Shown piece after piece: positions 1-11,363 of a DNA stretch of 64,000 nt (position 1 is its first letter; each line of letters opens with the position of its first letter). Under the pieces are notes generated by a model, which did no database searches, had not been told where the DNA came from, and worked only from the letters and a program-made list of their open reading frames with translations. This DNA comes from Heliocidaris tuberculata (taxonomy: Eukaryota > Echinodermata > Echinoidea > Camarodonta > Echinometridae): positions 22,004,711 through 22,068,710 of the forward strand of contig CM046838.1 in the NCBI GenBank assembly GCA_025618425.1. Reading direction: 5' to 3'. The translations under genes were made by a program, and so were the position numbers.

Positions 1-121
1 AATTCTACACAAAAAAGGTTCGTGTAGCTCAAACGTTTTAACGGTCGTTTTCAGGCCGAAAATGGCTTTCAAAGTTTAAATTGCTCATTTTGCCATAGAC
101 ACACACGTTGTAGGTATTATT
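1..121 (+). mobile_element. Unit 0, 3' fragment with tail B
   Basis: The window opens inside a tail B, identical by eye to 2492-2612. It contains a small inverted repeat (CTACAC then GTGTAG) and ends in TAGGTATTATT. It has no hairpin/CTAG end and is joined directly to the palindrome cluster of the next unit. Confidence 0.8.
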
Positions 122-258
122 AGGTGGTCTGTCGAAGACAGACTACCTCTTAATTTCGTCAGAATTTTTAGGTGGTCTGTCGTAGACAGACTACCTCTTA
201 ATTTCGTCAGAATTTTCTTTATTTATTTATTAGGTGGTCTGTCGTAGACAGACTACCT
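122..258. repeat. Palindrome cluster, three copies (unit 1)
   Basis: Copies at 122-148, 170-196 and 232-258. Each is AGGTGGTCTGTC, a three-base spacer, then GACAGACTACCT, giving a 12-base arm with one T/G mismatch. The first spacer is GAA, the others GTA. Each is followed by CTTAATTTCGTCAGAATTTT, so the repeating unit is about 50-60 bases. The left arm is the reverse complement of the GACAGACCACCT next to the 3' hairpin. Confidence 0.92.
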
Positions 259-1502
259 CTTAATTTCGTCAGAATTTTCTTTATTTCTTTATTATTTATT
301 TTTATTTTTCCACCACTTTCTTGTGAGCGTGTTTTCTCAAATTCGGTTCGCTCATTTTTCATAAAATTTCAATCAATTATCAGGCATATAATGGTCAAGT
401 GCCAGAAATTTTTTCAAGGTCATCAGGTCATCATGACGTCATCCAGGCGCCATTTTGTGAAATCAGATTATCAATCATATCATCACAACGGATCATCAAA
501 AATCAACCATATTTACAACACATAAACTTCAGGTCAAGTGTCAATGTAAAATGTCAGCAAAATCCGCGGGCACGTCATGACGCGCACGTACGCGCGCGTC
601 AAAATTTAGAATTGCTCAAAATCACTTTTTAATCAAAGGAGAGTACGGTTCAGGACATTTTAAGCATTTCAAAATTTTCCGTCCGTGCGCGTCCGCGCGC
701 GCGTTATGCGCGTACGCAGCGCGTATAGAACGTAAAAACTCCGTTTTTTTTGCATGTTTGTATTCATGACACTATTCTTGACAATCTCCAACTATTTACA
801 GTCATTCTCGACATTCTGTATTGCCACACGCGCGCGTCAAACTTTCAAATTCGTGCGCGCGTCAATGGGGAATATAATGTAAAAAGTGGTAAAAAGATGC
901 CTATCTAGAATCCGCCATAGCTCGTCAGAATGGCTGGGGACCCCCAAATTTTATTGAATATTCTGAAAGCCTGTAAGATGTAAATCTGAATTCATGCAAA
1001 ATTTTGGCCAAAAATACGTTGTGACGTCATCATATTTGCATATCAACTGAAAAAAATGATTTTGAAAAAATGACGTCATAATTTTTGTATTCATTTGACA
1101 ATATTTCACTCATAGTTGGTCGATTTTCTTCCAAATTTTGATATGTTGTAGCTGAGACAATTCTCTACAAGATCAGTTACCACGATTTTTCATTTTGACA
1201 AAGAAATCATGGTGTATTTTTGCGATTAAAAGAGGCATGTCAATTTTTCTCATTTTGCGTGTATTCTCTATGGGAGATGACTTTTTCTCAAATCTTGATT
1301 CTACATTCCCGTCTTCTTTGAGCAGTATCTTTGTAATTTCTGCTCGATTTTTTTCCAAATTTGAATATGTTATAGCTGAGACTATAAGCTTTCACAAATG
1401 TGTCCTCCAATTTTTGATCAGATGTCGGGATCATGCCCATTTTTTAACTACAAAATGTCATTTGAGAATCCCGTTTTTCGTCTACGTGTTATCTCTATTG
1501 GA

Positions 1503-1570
1503 AATATTTTGGTCCATTGGTAAAGCACTTGCCTCCCATTCCGGCGACCCAGGTTCGATTCCCGGTGGGT

Positions 1571-1573
<3 letters not shown>
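1503..1573 (+). pseudogene. tRNA-Gly(CCC)-like sequence, unit 1
   Basis: A 71-base segment aligns with a glycine tRNA. Box A region TGGTCCATTGG, anticodon loop CTCCCAT (anticodon CCC), T arm CCAGG/TTCGATT/CCCGG with box B GGTTCGATTCC matching the Pol III consensus, and 3' TGGGTCC plus A. The 5' acceptor strand AATATTT cannot pair with TGGGTCC and the anticodon stem pairs poorly. So it is a tRNA-derived promoter-like relic, not a working tRNA. About 30 T follow (1574-1603), a strong Pol III stop on this strand. Confidence 0.72.
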
Positions 1574-1605
<32 letters not shown>

Positions 1606-2612
1606 CTTTCATTCTACCATCTTCTTCGACTATTATAACATATACCATCACAAACAATGTAAAAAACTGCCTAATTTTGCGTGTTATGTCTATTGAAAGT
1701 AGTGTGCAGTAGTTTGTGTAGAATCTCATTCCCTGTCGTGTATTAAAGCTAAGGGGATAATCTTCCACATGTCCTGCAATATCAAATCGTCCAGTTCGTT
1801 ATCCCGATTTCTCCAAATCGGCTCAGTCTATTTTCTTCATATTTTCGTCAGTCATCAGTCCTAATAAGGTCAAGTTCCCACATCTTTTTCAAGGTCATCA
1901 GGTTATTGTGACGTCATCCAGGCGCCATTTTGTGAAAATCAACTTATGGTCATATGTTCATAACGAAATGTCATTTCTCTTTCATATTTGGCATGGTTAA
2001 AGCTAATATCAATCCGGTCAATTTCAGAAAATTAGACGCGCGCGGACGTACGCGTCCGCGCGTCAGTGCGCCCGCAACAGTGAAAAATGCCACCCCCGAT
2101 AACTCCCAAACGAGGAGGTCAATCTTTCTCAATCTTCCCATAGTCATCACATCTGCACCAAATATCATGCACACAAAAATTCACATTCATACCTCAATTC
2201 GTTTTTTTTTTATAAATCATTTTTTCCTTTTTTTACCCCCCCCTTTTTTTTACGGGGGCAATAACTCAAAAACGAAACAATGAATCTTTTTAAAATTCAG
2301 CACAGTAATGACGACTGATAAGAAGAATTGACGGTGAAAATCTAAGGTTCATGACGACATTATGACGTCATCTATGCTTCATTTAGTGATTTTGGGGTGA
2401 AAAATACCCTTGTCGGACCTTGAACGGGGCCTCTAACTTCAGTTTGCGGGGTGCTAGAGACTTGGGACTTGATTCACATGAAAGAGCAGAAAATTCTACA
2501 CAAAAAAGGTTCGTGTAGCTCAAACGTTTTAACGGTCGTTTTCAGGCCGAAAATGGCTTTCAAAGTTTAAATTGCTCATTTTGCCATAGACACACACGTT
2601 GTAGGTATTATT

Positions 2613-2816
2613 AGGTGGTCTGTCGAAGACAGACTACCTCTTAATTTCGTCAGAATTTTCTTTATTAGGTGGTCTGTCGTAGACAGACTACCTCTTAATT
2701 TCGTCAGAATTTTCTTTATTAGGTGGTCTGTCGTAGACAGACTACCTCTTAATTTCGTCAGAATTTTCTTTCTTTATTTCTTTATTATTAGGTGGTCTGT
2801 CGTAGACAGACTACCT
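2613..2816. repeat. Palindrome cluster, four copies (unit 2)
   Basis: Copies at 2613-2639 (GAA spacer), 2667-2693, 2721-2747 and 2790-2816 (GTA spacers). Copies 1 to 3 are exactly 54 bases apart, so this is a minisatellite in the making. Confidence 0.92.
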
Positions 2817-4060
2817 CTTAATTTCGTCAGAATTTTCTTTATTTCTTTATTATTTATTTTTATTTTTCCACCACTTTCTTGTGAGCGTGTTTTCTCAAAT
2901 TCGGTTTGCTCATTTTTCATAAAATTTCAATCAATTATCAGGCATATAATGGTCAAGTGCCAGAAATTTTTTCAAGGTCATCAGGTCATCATGACGTCAT
3001 CCAGGCGCCATTTTGTGAAATCAGATTATCAATCATATCATCACAACGGATCATCAAAAATCAACCATATTTACAACACATAAACTTCAGGTCAAGTGTC
3101 AATGTAAAATGTCAGCAAAATCCGCGGGCACGTCATGACGCGCACGTACGCGCGCGTCAAAATTTAGAATTGCTCAAAATCACTTTTTAATCAAAGGAGA
3201 GTACGGTTCAGGACATTTTAAGCATTTCAAAATTTTCCGTCCGTGCGCGTCCGCGCGCGCGTTATGCGCGTACGCAGCGCGTATAGAACGTAAAAACTCC
3301 GTTTTTTTTGCATGGTTTGTATTCATGACACTATTCTTGACAATTTCCAACTATTTACAGTCATTCTCGACTTTCCATAAGGCCACACGCGCGCGTCAAA
3401 CTTAAAAATCCGCGCGCGCGTCAATGGGGAATATAATGTAAAAAGTGCTAAAAAGATGCCTATCTAGAATCCGCCATAGCTCGTCAGAATGGCTGGGGAC
3501 CCCCAAATTTTATTGAATATTCTGAAAGCCTGTAAGATGTAAATCTGAATTCATGCAAAATTTTGGCCAAAAATACGTTGTGACGTCATCATATTTGCAT
3601 ATCAACTGAAAAAAATGATTTTGAAAAAATGACGTCATAATTTTTGTATTCATTTGACAATATTTCACTCATAGTTGGTCGATTTTCTTCCAAATTTTGA
3701 TATGTTGTAGCTGAGACAATTCTCTACAAGATCAGTTACACGATTGTTCATTTTGACAAAGAAATCATGGTGTATTTTTGCGATTAAAAGAGGCATGTCA
3801 ATTTTTCTCATTTTGCGTGTATTCTCTATGGGAGATGACTTTTTCTCCAATCTTGATTCTACATTCCCGTCTTCTTTGAGCAGTATCTTTGTAATTTCTG
3901 CTCGATTTTTTTCCAAATTTGAATATGTTATAGCTGAGACTATAAGCTTTCACAAATGTGTCCTCCAATTTTTGATCAGATGTCGGGATCATGCCCATTT
4001 TTTAACTACAAAATGTCATTTGAGAATCCCGTTTTTCGTCTACGTGTTATCTCTATTGGA

Positions 4061-4128
4061 AATATTTTGGTCCATTGGTAAAGCACTTGCCTCCCATTCC
4101 GGCGACCCAGGTTCGATTCCCGGTGGGT

Positions 4129-4131
<3 letters not shown>
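4061..4131 (+). pseudogene. tRNA-Gly-like sequence, unit 2
   Basis: Core variant of the segment with intact box B; 29 T follow, then ACCTTTC. Confidence 0.72.
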
Positions 4132-4163
<32 letters not shown>

Positions 4164-5328
4164 TTTCATTCTACCATCTTCTTCGACTATTATAACATAT
4201 ACCATCACAAACAATGTAAAAAACTGCCTAATTTTGCGTGTTATGTCTATTGAAAGTAGTGTGCAGTAGTTTGTGTAGAATCTCATTCCCTGTCGTGTAT
4301 TAAAGCTAAGGGGATAATCTTCCACATGTCCTGCAATATCAAATCGTCCAGTTCGTTATCCCGATTTCTCCAAATCGGCTCAGTCTATTTTCTTCATATT
4401 TTCGTCAGTCATCAGTCCTAATAAGGTCAAGTTCCCACATCTTTTTCAAGGTCATCAGGTTATTGTGACGTCATCCAGGCGCCATTTTGTGAAAATCAAC
4501 TTATGGTCATATGTTCATAACGAAATGTCATTTCTCTTTCATATTTGGCATGGTTAAAGCTAAAATCAATCCGGTCAATTTCAGAAAATTAGACGCGCGC
4601 GGACGTACGCGTCCGCGCGTCAGTGCGCCCGCAACAGTGAAAAATGCCACCCCCGATAACTCCCAAACGAGGAGATAAATCTTTCTCAATCTTCCCATAG
4701 TCATCACATCTGCACCAAATATCATGCACACAAAAATTCACATTCATACCTCAATTCTTTTTTTTTTTTGTTTTGTTTTTTTTAAGTGTAGACGTCGTTT
4801 TCTTGTCCATCTTTTCCTTAATTTCTCGTCCATCCTGCCTTCTACAACGAAACTAATGGCTGAAACTTCAAGGAAATGCCTGTCCATTTTACTTCCAATT
4901 TGAAATTTCTTAAAATTCGTGTATTTTTTCCTCCCATTGACAAATGAAAAAACGAAAAATCTCATACTAAATTACCGAAAACCACCCAACACCCCCCTTT
5001 TTTGCGGGGCTGATTACTTAAAAACGGAATATTGAATCTTTATGAAGGTTGGCACAGACATGAGGCTTGGTAGGACAATTATGCTGTGAAAATCACAAGG
5101 TCATGATGTCATTATAACTTTATCCAGGTGCCATTTTCTGAAAATCGACTTATGGTCATGTATGGTCATGTATGTTAATAACGAAATGTCATTTCTCTTT
5201 CATATTGCGGATGGTCAATTTCACTGTCATCACATATATATGACCATCTTATCATTGTCGTCGACCCTACCATGATCACTATCTTGCCCAATCATCATCA
5301 TATCTTACATAAGAATTTACCAGTTCAA

Positions 5329-5372
5329 GACAGACCACCTAATTCGTCTTCAGTGACGAATTAAATTTCTAG
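5329..5372 (+). other. Helitron-like 3' terminus of unit 2
   Basis: GACAGACCACCT (inverse of the 5' palindrome arm), then a hairpin with arms AATTCGTC and GACGAATT around loop TTCAGT, spacer AAATTT and CTAG, followed by T. Flanking T and A extend the stem to 9 pairs. A hairpin a few bases before CTRR, with a host T after it, is the classic Helitron end. In rolling-circle models this hairpin acts as the transposition terminator. Confidence 0.8.
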
Positions 5373-6648
5373 TTTATTTTTATTTTTCCACCACTTTCTT
5401 GTGAGCGTGTTTTCTCAAATTCGGTTCGCTCATTTTTCATAAAATTTCAATCAATTATCAGGCATATAATGGTCAAGTGCCAGAAATTTTTTCAAGGTCA
5501 TCAGGTCATCATGACGTCATCCAGGCGCCATTTTGTGAAATCAGATTATCAATCATATCATCACAACGGATCATCAAAAATCAACCATATTTACAACACA
5601 TAAACTTCAGGTCAAGTGTCAATGTAAAATGTCAGCAAAATCCGCGGGCACGTCATGACGCGCACGTACGCGCGCGTCAAAATTTAGAATTGCTCAAAAT
5701 CACTTTTTAATCAAAGGAGAGTACGGTTCAGGACATTTTAAGCATTTCAAAATTTTCCGTCCGTGCGCGTCCGCGCGCGCGTTATGCGCGTACGCAGCGC
5801 GTATAGAACGTAAAAACTCCGTTTTTTTTGCATGTTTGTATTCATGACACTATTCTTGACAATCTCCAACTATTTACAGTCATTCTCGACATTCTGTATT
5901 GCCACACGCGCGCGTCAAACTTTCAAATTCGTGCGCGCGTCAATGGGGAATATAATGTAAAAAGTGGTAAAAAGATGCCTATCTAGAATCCGCCATAGCT
6001 CGTCAGAATGGCTGGGGACCCCCAAATTTTATTGAATATTCTGAAAGCCTGTAAGATGTAAATCTGAATTCATGCAAAATTTTGGCCAAAAATACGTTGT
6101 GACGTCATCATATTTGCATATCAACTGAAAAAAATGATTTTGAAAAAATGACGTCATAATTTTTGTATTCATTTGACAATATTTCACTCATAGTTGGTCG
6201 ATTTTCTTCCAAATTTTGATATGTTGTAGCTGAGACAATTCTCTACAAGATCAGTTACCACGATTTTTCATTTTGACAAAGAAATCATGGTGTATTTTTG
6301 CGATTAAAAGAGGCATGTCAATTTTTCTCATTTTGCGTGTATTCTCTATGGGAGATGACTTTTTCTCAAATCTTGATTCTACATTCCCGTCTTCTTTGAG
6401 CAGTATCTTTGTAATTTCTGCTCGATTTTTTTCCAAATTTGAATATGTTATAGCTGAGACTATAAGCTTTCACAAATGTGTCCTCCAATTTTTGATCAGA
6501 TGTCGGGATCATGCCCATTTTTTAACTACAAAATGTCATTTGAGAATCCCGTTTTTCGTCTACGTGTTATCTCTATTGGAAATATTTTGGTCCATTGGTA
6601 AAGCACTTGCCTCCCATTCCGGCGACCCAGGTTCGATTCCCGGTGGGT

Positions 6649-6683
<35 letters not shown>

Positions 6684-7690
6684 CTTTCATTCTACCATCT
6701 TCTTCGACTATTATAACATATACCATCACAAACAATGTAAAAAACTGCCTAATTTTGCGTGTTATGTCTATTGAAAGTAGTGTGCAGTAGTTTGTGTAGA
6801 ATCTCATTCCCTGTCGTGTATTAAAGCTAAGGGGATAATCTTCCACATGTCCTGCAATATCAAATCGTCCAGTTCGTTATCCCGATTTCTCCAAATCGGC
6901 TCAGTCTATTTTCTTCATATTTTCGTCAGTCATCAGTCCTAATAAGGTCAAGTTCCCACATCTTTTTCAAGGTCATCAGGTTATTGTGACGTCATCCAGG
7001 CGCCATTTTGTGAAAATCAACTTATGGTCATATGTTCATAACGAAATGTCATTTCTCTTTCATATTTGGCATGGTTAAAGCTAATATCAATCCGGTCAAT
7101 TTCAGAAAATTAGACGCGCGCGGACGTACGCGTCCGCGCGTCAGTGCGCCCGCAACAGTGAAAAATGCCACCCCCGATAACTCCCAAACGAGGAGGTCAA
7201 TCTTTCTCAATCTTCCCATAGTCATCACATCTGCACCAAATATCATGCACACAAAAATTCACATTCATACCTCAATTCGTTTTTTTTTTATAAATCATTT
7301 TTTCCTTTTTTTACCCCCCCCCTTTTTTTACGGGGGCAATAACTCAAAAACGAAACAATGAATCTTTTTAAAATTCAGCACAGTAATGACGACTGATAAG
7401 AAGAATTGACGGTGAAAATCTAAGGTTCATGACGACATTATGACGTCATCTATGCTTCATTTAGTGATTTTGGGGTGAAAAATACCCTTGTCGGACCTTG
7501 AACGGGGCCTCTAACTTCAGTTTGCGGGGTGCTAGAGACTTGGGACTTGATTCACATGAAAGAGCAGAAAATTCTACACAAAAAAGGTTCGTGTAGCTCA
7601 AACGTTTTAACGGTCGTTTTCAGGCCGAAAATGGCTTTCAAAGTTTAAATTGCTCATTTTGCCATAGACACACACGTTGTAGGTATTATT
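5373..7690 (+). mobile_element. Unit 3 (2318 bp, no palindrome, tail B)
   Basis: Begins TTTATTTTTATTTTT directly after the CTAG of unit 2. The body from about 5390 to 7690 looks almost identical to unit 1 outside the palindromes, including tail B and its TATTATT end fused to the next palindrome cluster. Confidence 0.87.
6581..6651 (+). pseudogene. tRNA-Gly-like sequence, unit 3
   Basis: Core variant, intact box B; 30 T follow, then GCCTTTC. Confidence 0.72.
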
Positions 7691-7887
7691 AGGTGGTCTG
7701 TCGAAGACAGACTACCTCTTAATTTCGTCAGAATTTTCTTTATTAGGTGGTCTGTCGTAGACAGACTACCTCTTAATTTCGTCAGAATTTTCTTTATTAG
7801 GTGGTCTGTCGTAGACAGACTACCTCTTAATTTCGTCAGAATTTTCTTTATTTCTTTATTAGGTGGTCTGTCGTAGACAGACTACCT
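7691..7887. repeat. Palindrome cluster, four copies (unit 4)
   Basis: Copies at 7691-7717 (GAA spacer), 7745-7771, 7799-7825 and 7861-7887. The first three are again 54 bases apart; the last is separated by a longer TTTCTTTA stretch. Confidence 0.92.
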
Positions 7888-9139
7888 CTTAATTTCGTCA
7901 GAATTTTCTTTATTTATTTATTTCTTTATTATTTATTTTTATTTTTCCACCACTTTCTTGTGAGCGTGTTTTCTCAAATTCGGTTCGCTCATTTTTCATA
8001 AAATTTCAATCAATTATCAGGCATATAATGGTCAAGTGCCAGAAATTTTTTCAAGGTCATCAGGTCATCATGACGTCATCCAGGCGCCATTTTGTGAAAT
8101 CAGATTATCAATCATATCATCACAACGGATCATCAAAAATCAACCATATTTACAACACATAAACTTCAGGTCAAGTGTCAATGTAAAATGTCAGCAAAAT
8201 CCGCGGGCACGTCATGACGCGCACGTACGCGCGCGTCAAAATTTAGAATTGCTCAAAATCACTTTTTAATCAAAGGAGAGTACGGTTCAGGACATTTTAA
8301 GCATTTCAAAATTTTCCGTCCGTGCGCGTCCGCGCGCGCGTTATGCGCGTACGCAGCGCGTATAGAACGTAAAAACTCCGGTTTTTTTGCATGGTTTGTA
8401 TTCCTGACACTATTCTTGACAATTTCCAACTATTTACAGTCATTCTCGACTTTCCATAAGGCCACACGCGCGCGTCAAACTTAAAAATCCGCGCGCGCGT
8501 CAATGGGGAATATAATGTAAAAAGTGCTAAAAAGATGCCTATCTAGAATCCGCCATAGCTCGTCAGAATGGCTGGGGACCCCCAAATTTTATTGAATATT
8601 CTGAAAGCCTGTAAGATGTAAATCTGAATTCATGCAAAATTTTGGCCAAAAATACGTTGTGACGTCATCATATTTGCATATCAACTGAAAAAAATGATTT
8701 TGAAAAGATGACGTCATAATTTTTGTATTCATTTGACAATATTTCACTCATAGTTGGTCGATTTTCTTCCAAATTTTGATATGTTGTAGCTGAGACAATT
8801 CTCTACAAGATCAGTTACACGATTTTTCATTTTGACAAAGAAATCATGGTGTATTTTTGCGATTAAAAGAGGCATGTCAATTTTTCTCATTTTGCGTGTA
8901 TTCTCTATGGGAGATGACTTTTTCTCCAATCTTGATTCTACATTCCCGTCTTCTTTGAGCAGTATCTTTGTAATTTCTGCTCGATTTTTTTCCAAATTTG
9001 AATATGTTATAGCTGAGACTATAAGCTTTCACAAATGTGTCCTCCAATTTTTGATCAGATGTCGGGATCATGCCCATTTTTTAACTACAAAATGTCATTT
9101 GAGAATCCCGTTTTTCGTCTACGTGTTATCTCTATTGGA

Positions 9140-9207
9140 AATATTTTGGTCCATTGGTAAAGCACTTGCCTCCCATTCCGGCGACCCAGGTTCGATTCCC
9201 GGTGGGT

Positions 9208-9210
<3 letters not shown>
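9140..9210 (+). pseudogene. tRNA-Gly-like sequence, unit 4
   Basis: Core variant, intact box B; 30 T follow. Confidence 0.72.
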
Positions 9211-9242
<32 letters not shown>

Positions 9243-9841
9243 CTTTCATTCTACCATCTTCTTCGACTATTATAACATATACCATCACAAACAATGTAAA
9301 AAACTGCCTAATTTTGCGTGTTATGTCTATTGAAAGTAGTGTGCAGTAGTTTGTGTAGAATCTCATTCCCTGTCGTGTATTAAAGCTAAGGGGATAATCT
9401 TCCACATGTCCTGCAATATCAAATCGTCCAGTTCGTTATCCCGATTTCTCCAAATCGGCTCAGTCTATTTTCTTCATATTTTCGTCAGTCATCAGTCCTA
9501 ATAAGGTCAAGTTCCCACATCTTTTTCAAGGTCATCAGGTTATTGTGACGTCATCCAGGCGCCATTTTGTGAAAATCAACTTATGGTCATATGTTCATAA
9601 CGAAATGTCATTTCTCTTTCATATTTGGCATGGTTAAGGTCACTGTCATTCCAGTCAAGGTCATTTCGTTAAACGCGCGCGTACGCGTACGTCCGCGCGT
9701 CCGTGCACGCGCAAAATTTAGAAATGATCCAAATCGTCCCAAATTCATTTTGCAAACGTTTCATGCCATTTCAAGCACTTTTCGAAAAATCGCCCATAAA
9801 ACTGAACCTGTAGGGGCGCTATGCCACTTAGGTTATCGTGG

Positions 9842-9910
9842 TTATTGTCATCATTATTGTCATTATGATCATCATTATCAATATATCATTATCGTCATTG
9901 TCATCACTTA
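9842..9910. repeat. TCATTA-rich simple repeat in tail C, unit 4
   Basis: Imperfect trinucleotide-like run of TCA, TTA and ATC words that is diagnostic for tail C. Confidence 0.7.
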
Positions 9911-10001
9911 TATGACCATATCTTATGATCATTGTCAACATTATGATTATAATCTTGCAGAAATATTATCACACCTGACAAAGCACTTTGCCACAGTGAA
10001 A

Positions 10002-10045
10002 GACAGACCACCTAATTCGTCTTCAGTGACGAATTAAATTTCTAG
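10002..10045 (+). other. Helitron-like 3' terminus of unit 4
   Basis: Follows tail C (CACAGTGAAA) instead of tail A, yet all 44 bases match the end of unit 2. Confidence 0.8.
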
Positions 10046-11258
10046 TTATTTATTTTTATTTTTCCACCACTTTCTTGTGAGCGTGTTTTCTCAAATTCGG
10101 TTCGCTCATTTTTCATAAAATTTCAATCAATTATCAGGCATATAATGGTCAAGTGCCAGAAATTTTTTCAAGGTCATCAGGTCATCATGACGTCATCCAG
10201 GCGCCATTTTGTGAAATCAGATTATCAATCATATCATCACAACGGATCATCAAAAATCAACCATATTTACAACACATAAACTTCAGGTCAAGTGTCAATG
10301 TAAAATGTCAGCAAAATCCGCGGGCACGTCATGACGCGCACGTACGCGCGCGTCAAAATTTAGAATTGCTCAAAATCACTTTTTAATCAAAGGAGAGTAC
10401 GGTTCAGGACATTTTAAGCATTTCAAAATTTTCCGTCCGTGCGCGTCCGCGCGCGCGTTATGCGCGTACGCAGCGCGTATAGAACGTAAAAACTCCGTTT
10501 TTTTTGCATGGTTTGTATTCATGACACTATTCTTGACAATTTCCAACTATTTACAGTCATTCTCGACTTTCCATAAGGCCACACGCGCGCGTCAAACTTA
10601 AAAATCCGCGCGCGCGTCAATGGGGAATATAATGTAAAAAGTGCTAAAAAGATGCCTATCTAGAATCCGCCATAGCTCGTCAGAATGGCTGGGGACCCCC
10701 AAATTTTATTGAATATTCTGAAAGCCTGTAAGATGTAAATCTGAATTCATGCAAAATTTTGGCCAAAAAATACGTTGTGACGTCATCATATTTGCATATC
10801 AACTGAAAAAAATGATTTTGAAAAAATGACGTCATAATTTTTGTATTCATTTGACAATATTTCACTCATAGTTGGTCGATTTTCTTCCAAATTTTGATAT
10901 GTTGTAGCTGAGACAATTCTCTACAAGATCAGTTACCACGATTTTTCATTTTGACAAAGAAATCATGGTGTATTTTTGCGATTAAAAGAGGCATGTCAAT
11001 TTTTCTCATTTTGCGTGTATTCTCTATGGGAGATGACTTTTTCTCCAATCTTGATTCTACATTCCCGTCTTCTTTGAGCAGTATCTTTGTAATTTCTGCT
11101 CGATTTTTTTCCAAATTTGAATATGTTATAGCTGAGACTATAAGCTTTCACAAATGTGTCCTCCAATTTTTGATCAGATGTCGGGATCATGCCCATTTTT
11201 TAACTACAAAATGTCATTTGAGAATCCCGTTTTTCGTCTACGTGTTATCTCTATTGGA

Positions 11259-11326
11259 AATATTTTGGTCCATTGGTAAAGCACTTGCCTCCCATTCCGG
11301 CGACCCAGGTTCGATTCCCGGTGGGT

Positions 11327-11329
<3 letters not shown>
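11259..11329 (+). pseudogene. tRNA-Gly-like sequence, unit 5
   Basis: Core variant, intact box B; 31 T follow. Confidence 0.72.

Positions 11330-11363
<34 letters not shown>

Larger units (their letters stand above)
122..2612 (+). mobile_element. Unit 1 (2491 bp, three 5' palindromes, tail B)
   Basis: Starts with three palindromes, then sub-repeat a, CpG blocks, duplicated AT-rich module, tRNA-like segment (1503-1573), sub-repeat b and tail B. Tail B holds a C-run/T-run/G-run stretch near 2238-2265 that can pair C5 with G5, then a diverged copy of the module seen in tail A (ACTCAAAAACG, TTGAATCTTT, a TGACGTCA near 2364). It stops at TATTATT without the hairpin end. Confidence 0.85.
2613..5372 (+). 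mobile_element. Unit 2 (2760 bp, four 5' palindromes, tail A1)
   Basis: The longest unit, because it carries four palindrome repeats (2613-2816) as well as a full tail A1. Tail A1 begins after a T tract at about 4785 and ends in the terminal hairpin and CTAG at 5372. It is the only complete unit here with both a palindrome cluster and tail A. Confidence 0.88.
7691..10045 (+). mobile_element. Unit 4 (2355 bp, four 5' palindromes, tail C)
   Basis: The only unit in the left half with tail C. After GGCATGGTTAAGG (about 9640) it leaves the A/B sequence for CpG-rich DNA, a TCATTA-rich stretch (9842-9910) and the standard hairpin/CTAG end. The sequence upstream of the switch resembles its neighbours, so the tail was exchanged as a block. 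Confidence 0.87.

Noticed and set aside
122..258. CRISPR array (palindromic repeats with regular spacing)
   Set aside because: The intervening sequences are the same each time, so there are no unique spacers. There are no cas genes, and the context is eukaryotic.
1195..1638. Open frames of 147-177 codons on the plus strand, once per unit
   Set aside because: They end in poly-Phe from the T tract, change frame when that tract varies by one base, cross the tRNA-like segment, and match no known domain.
1448..1768. Minus-strand frames of 95-106 codons with a poly-Lys run
   Set aside because: Poly-Lys is the complement of the T tract, and the C-terminal part switches between two readings according to tract length. 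No coding signal.
122..5372. Long terminal repeats of a retroelement
   Set aside because: The repeats are whole units in tandem, with no TG...CA ends, primer binding site or gag-pol between them.
9591..10037. 148-codon frame ending in a His/Tyr/Ile-rich stretch
   Set aside because: The composition reflects the TCATTA-rich simple repeat of tail C. The frame occurs only where that tail follows.
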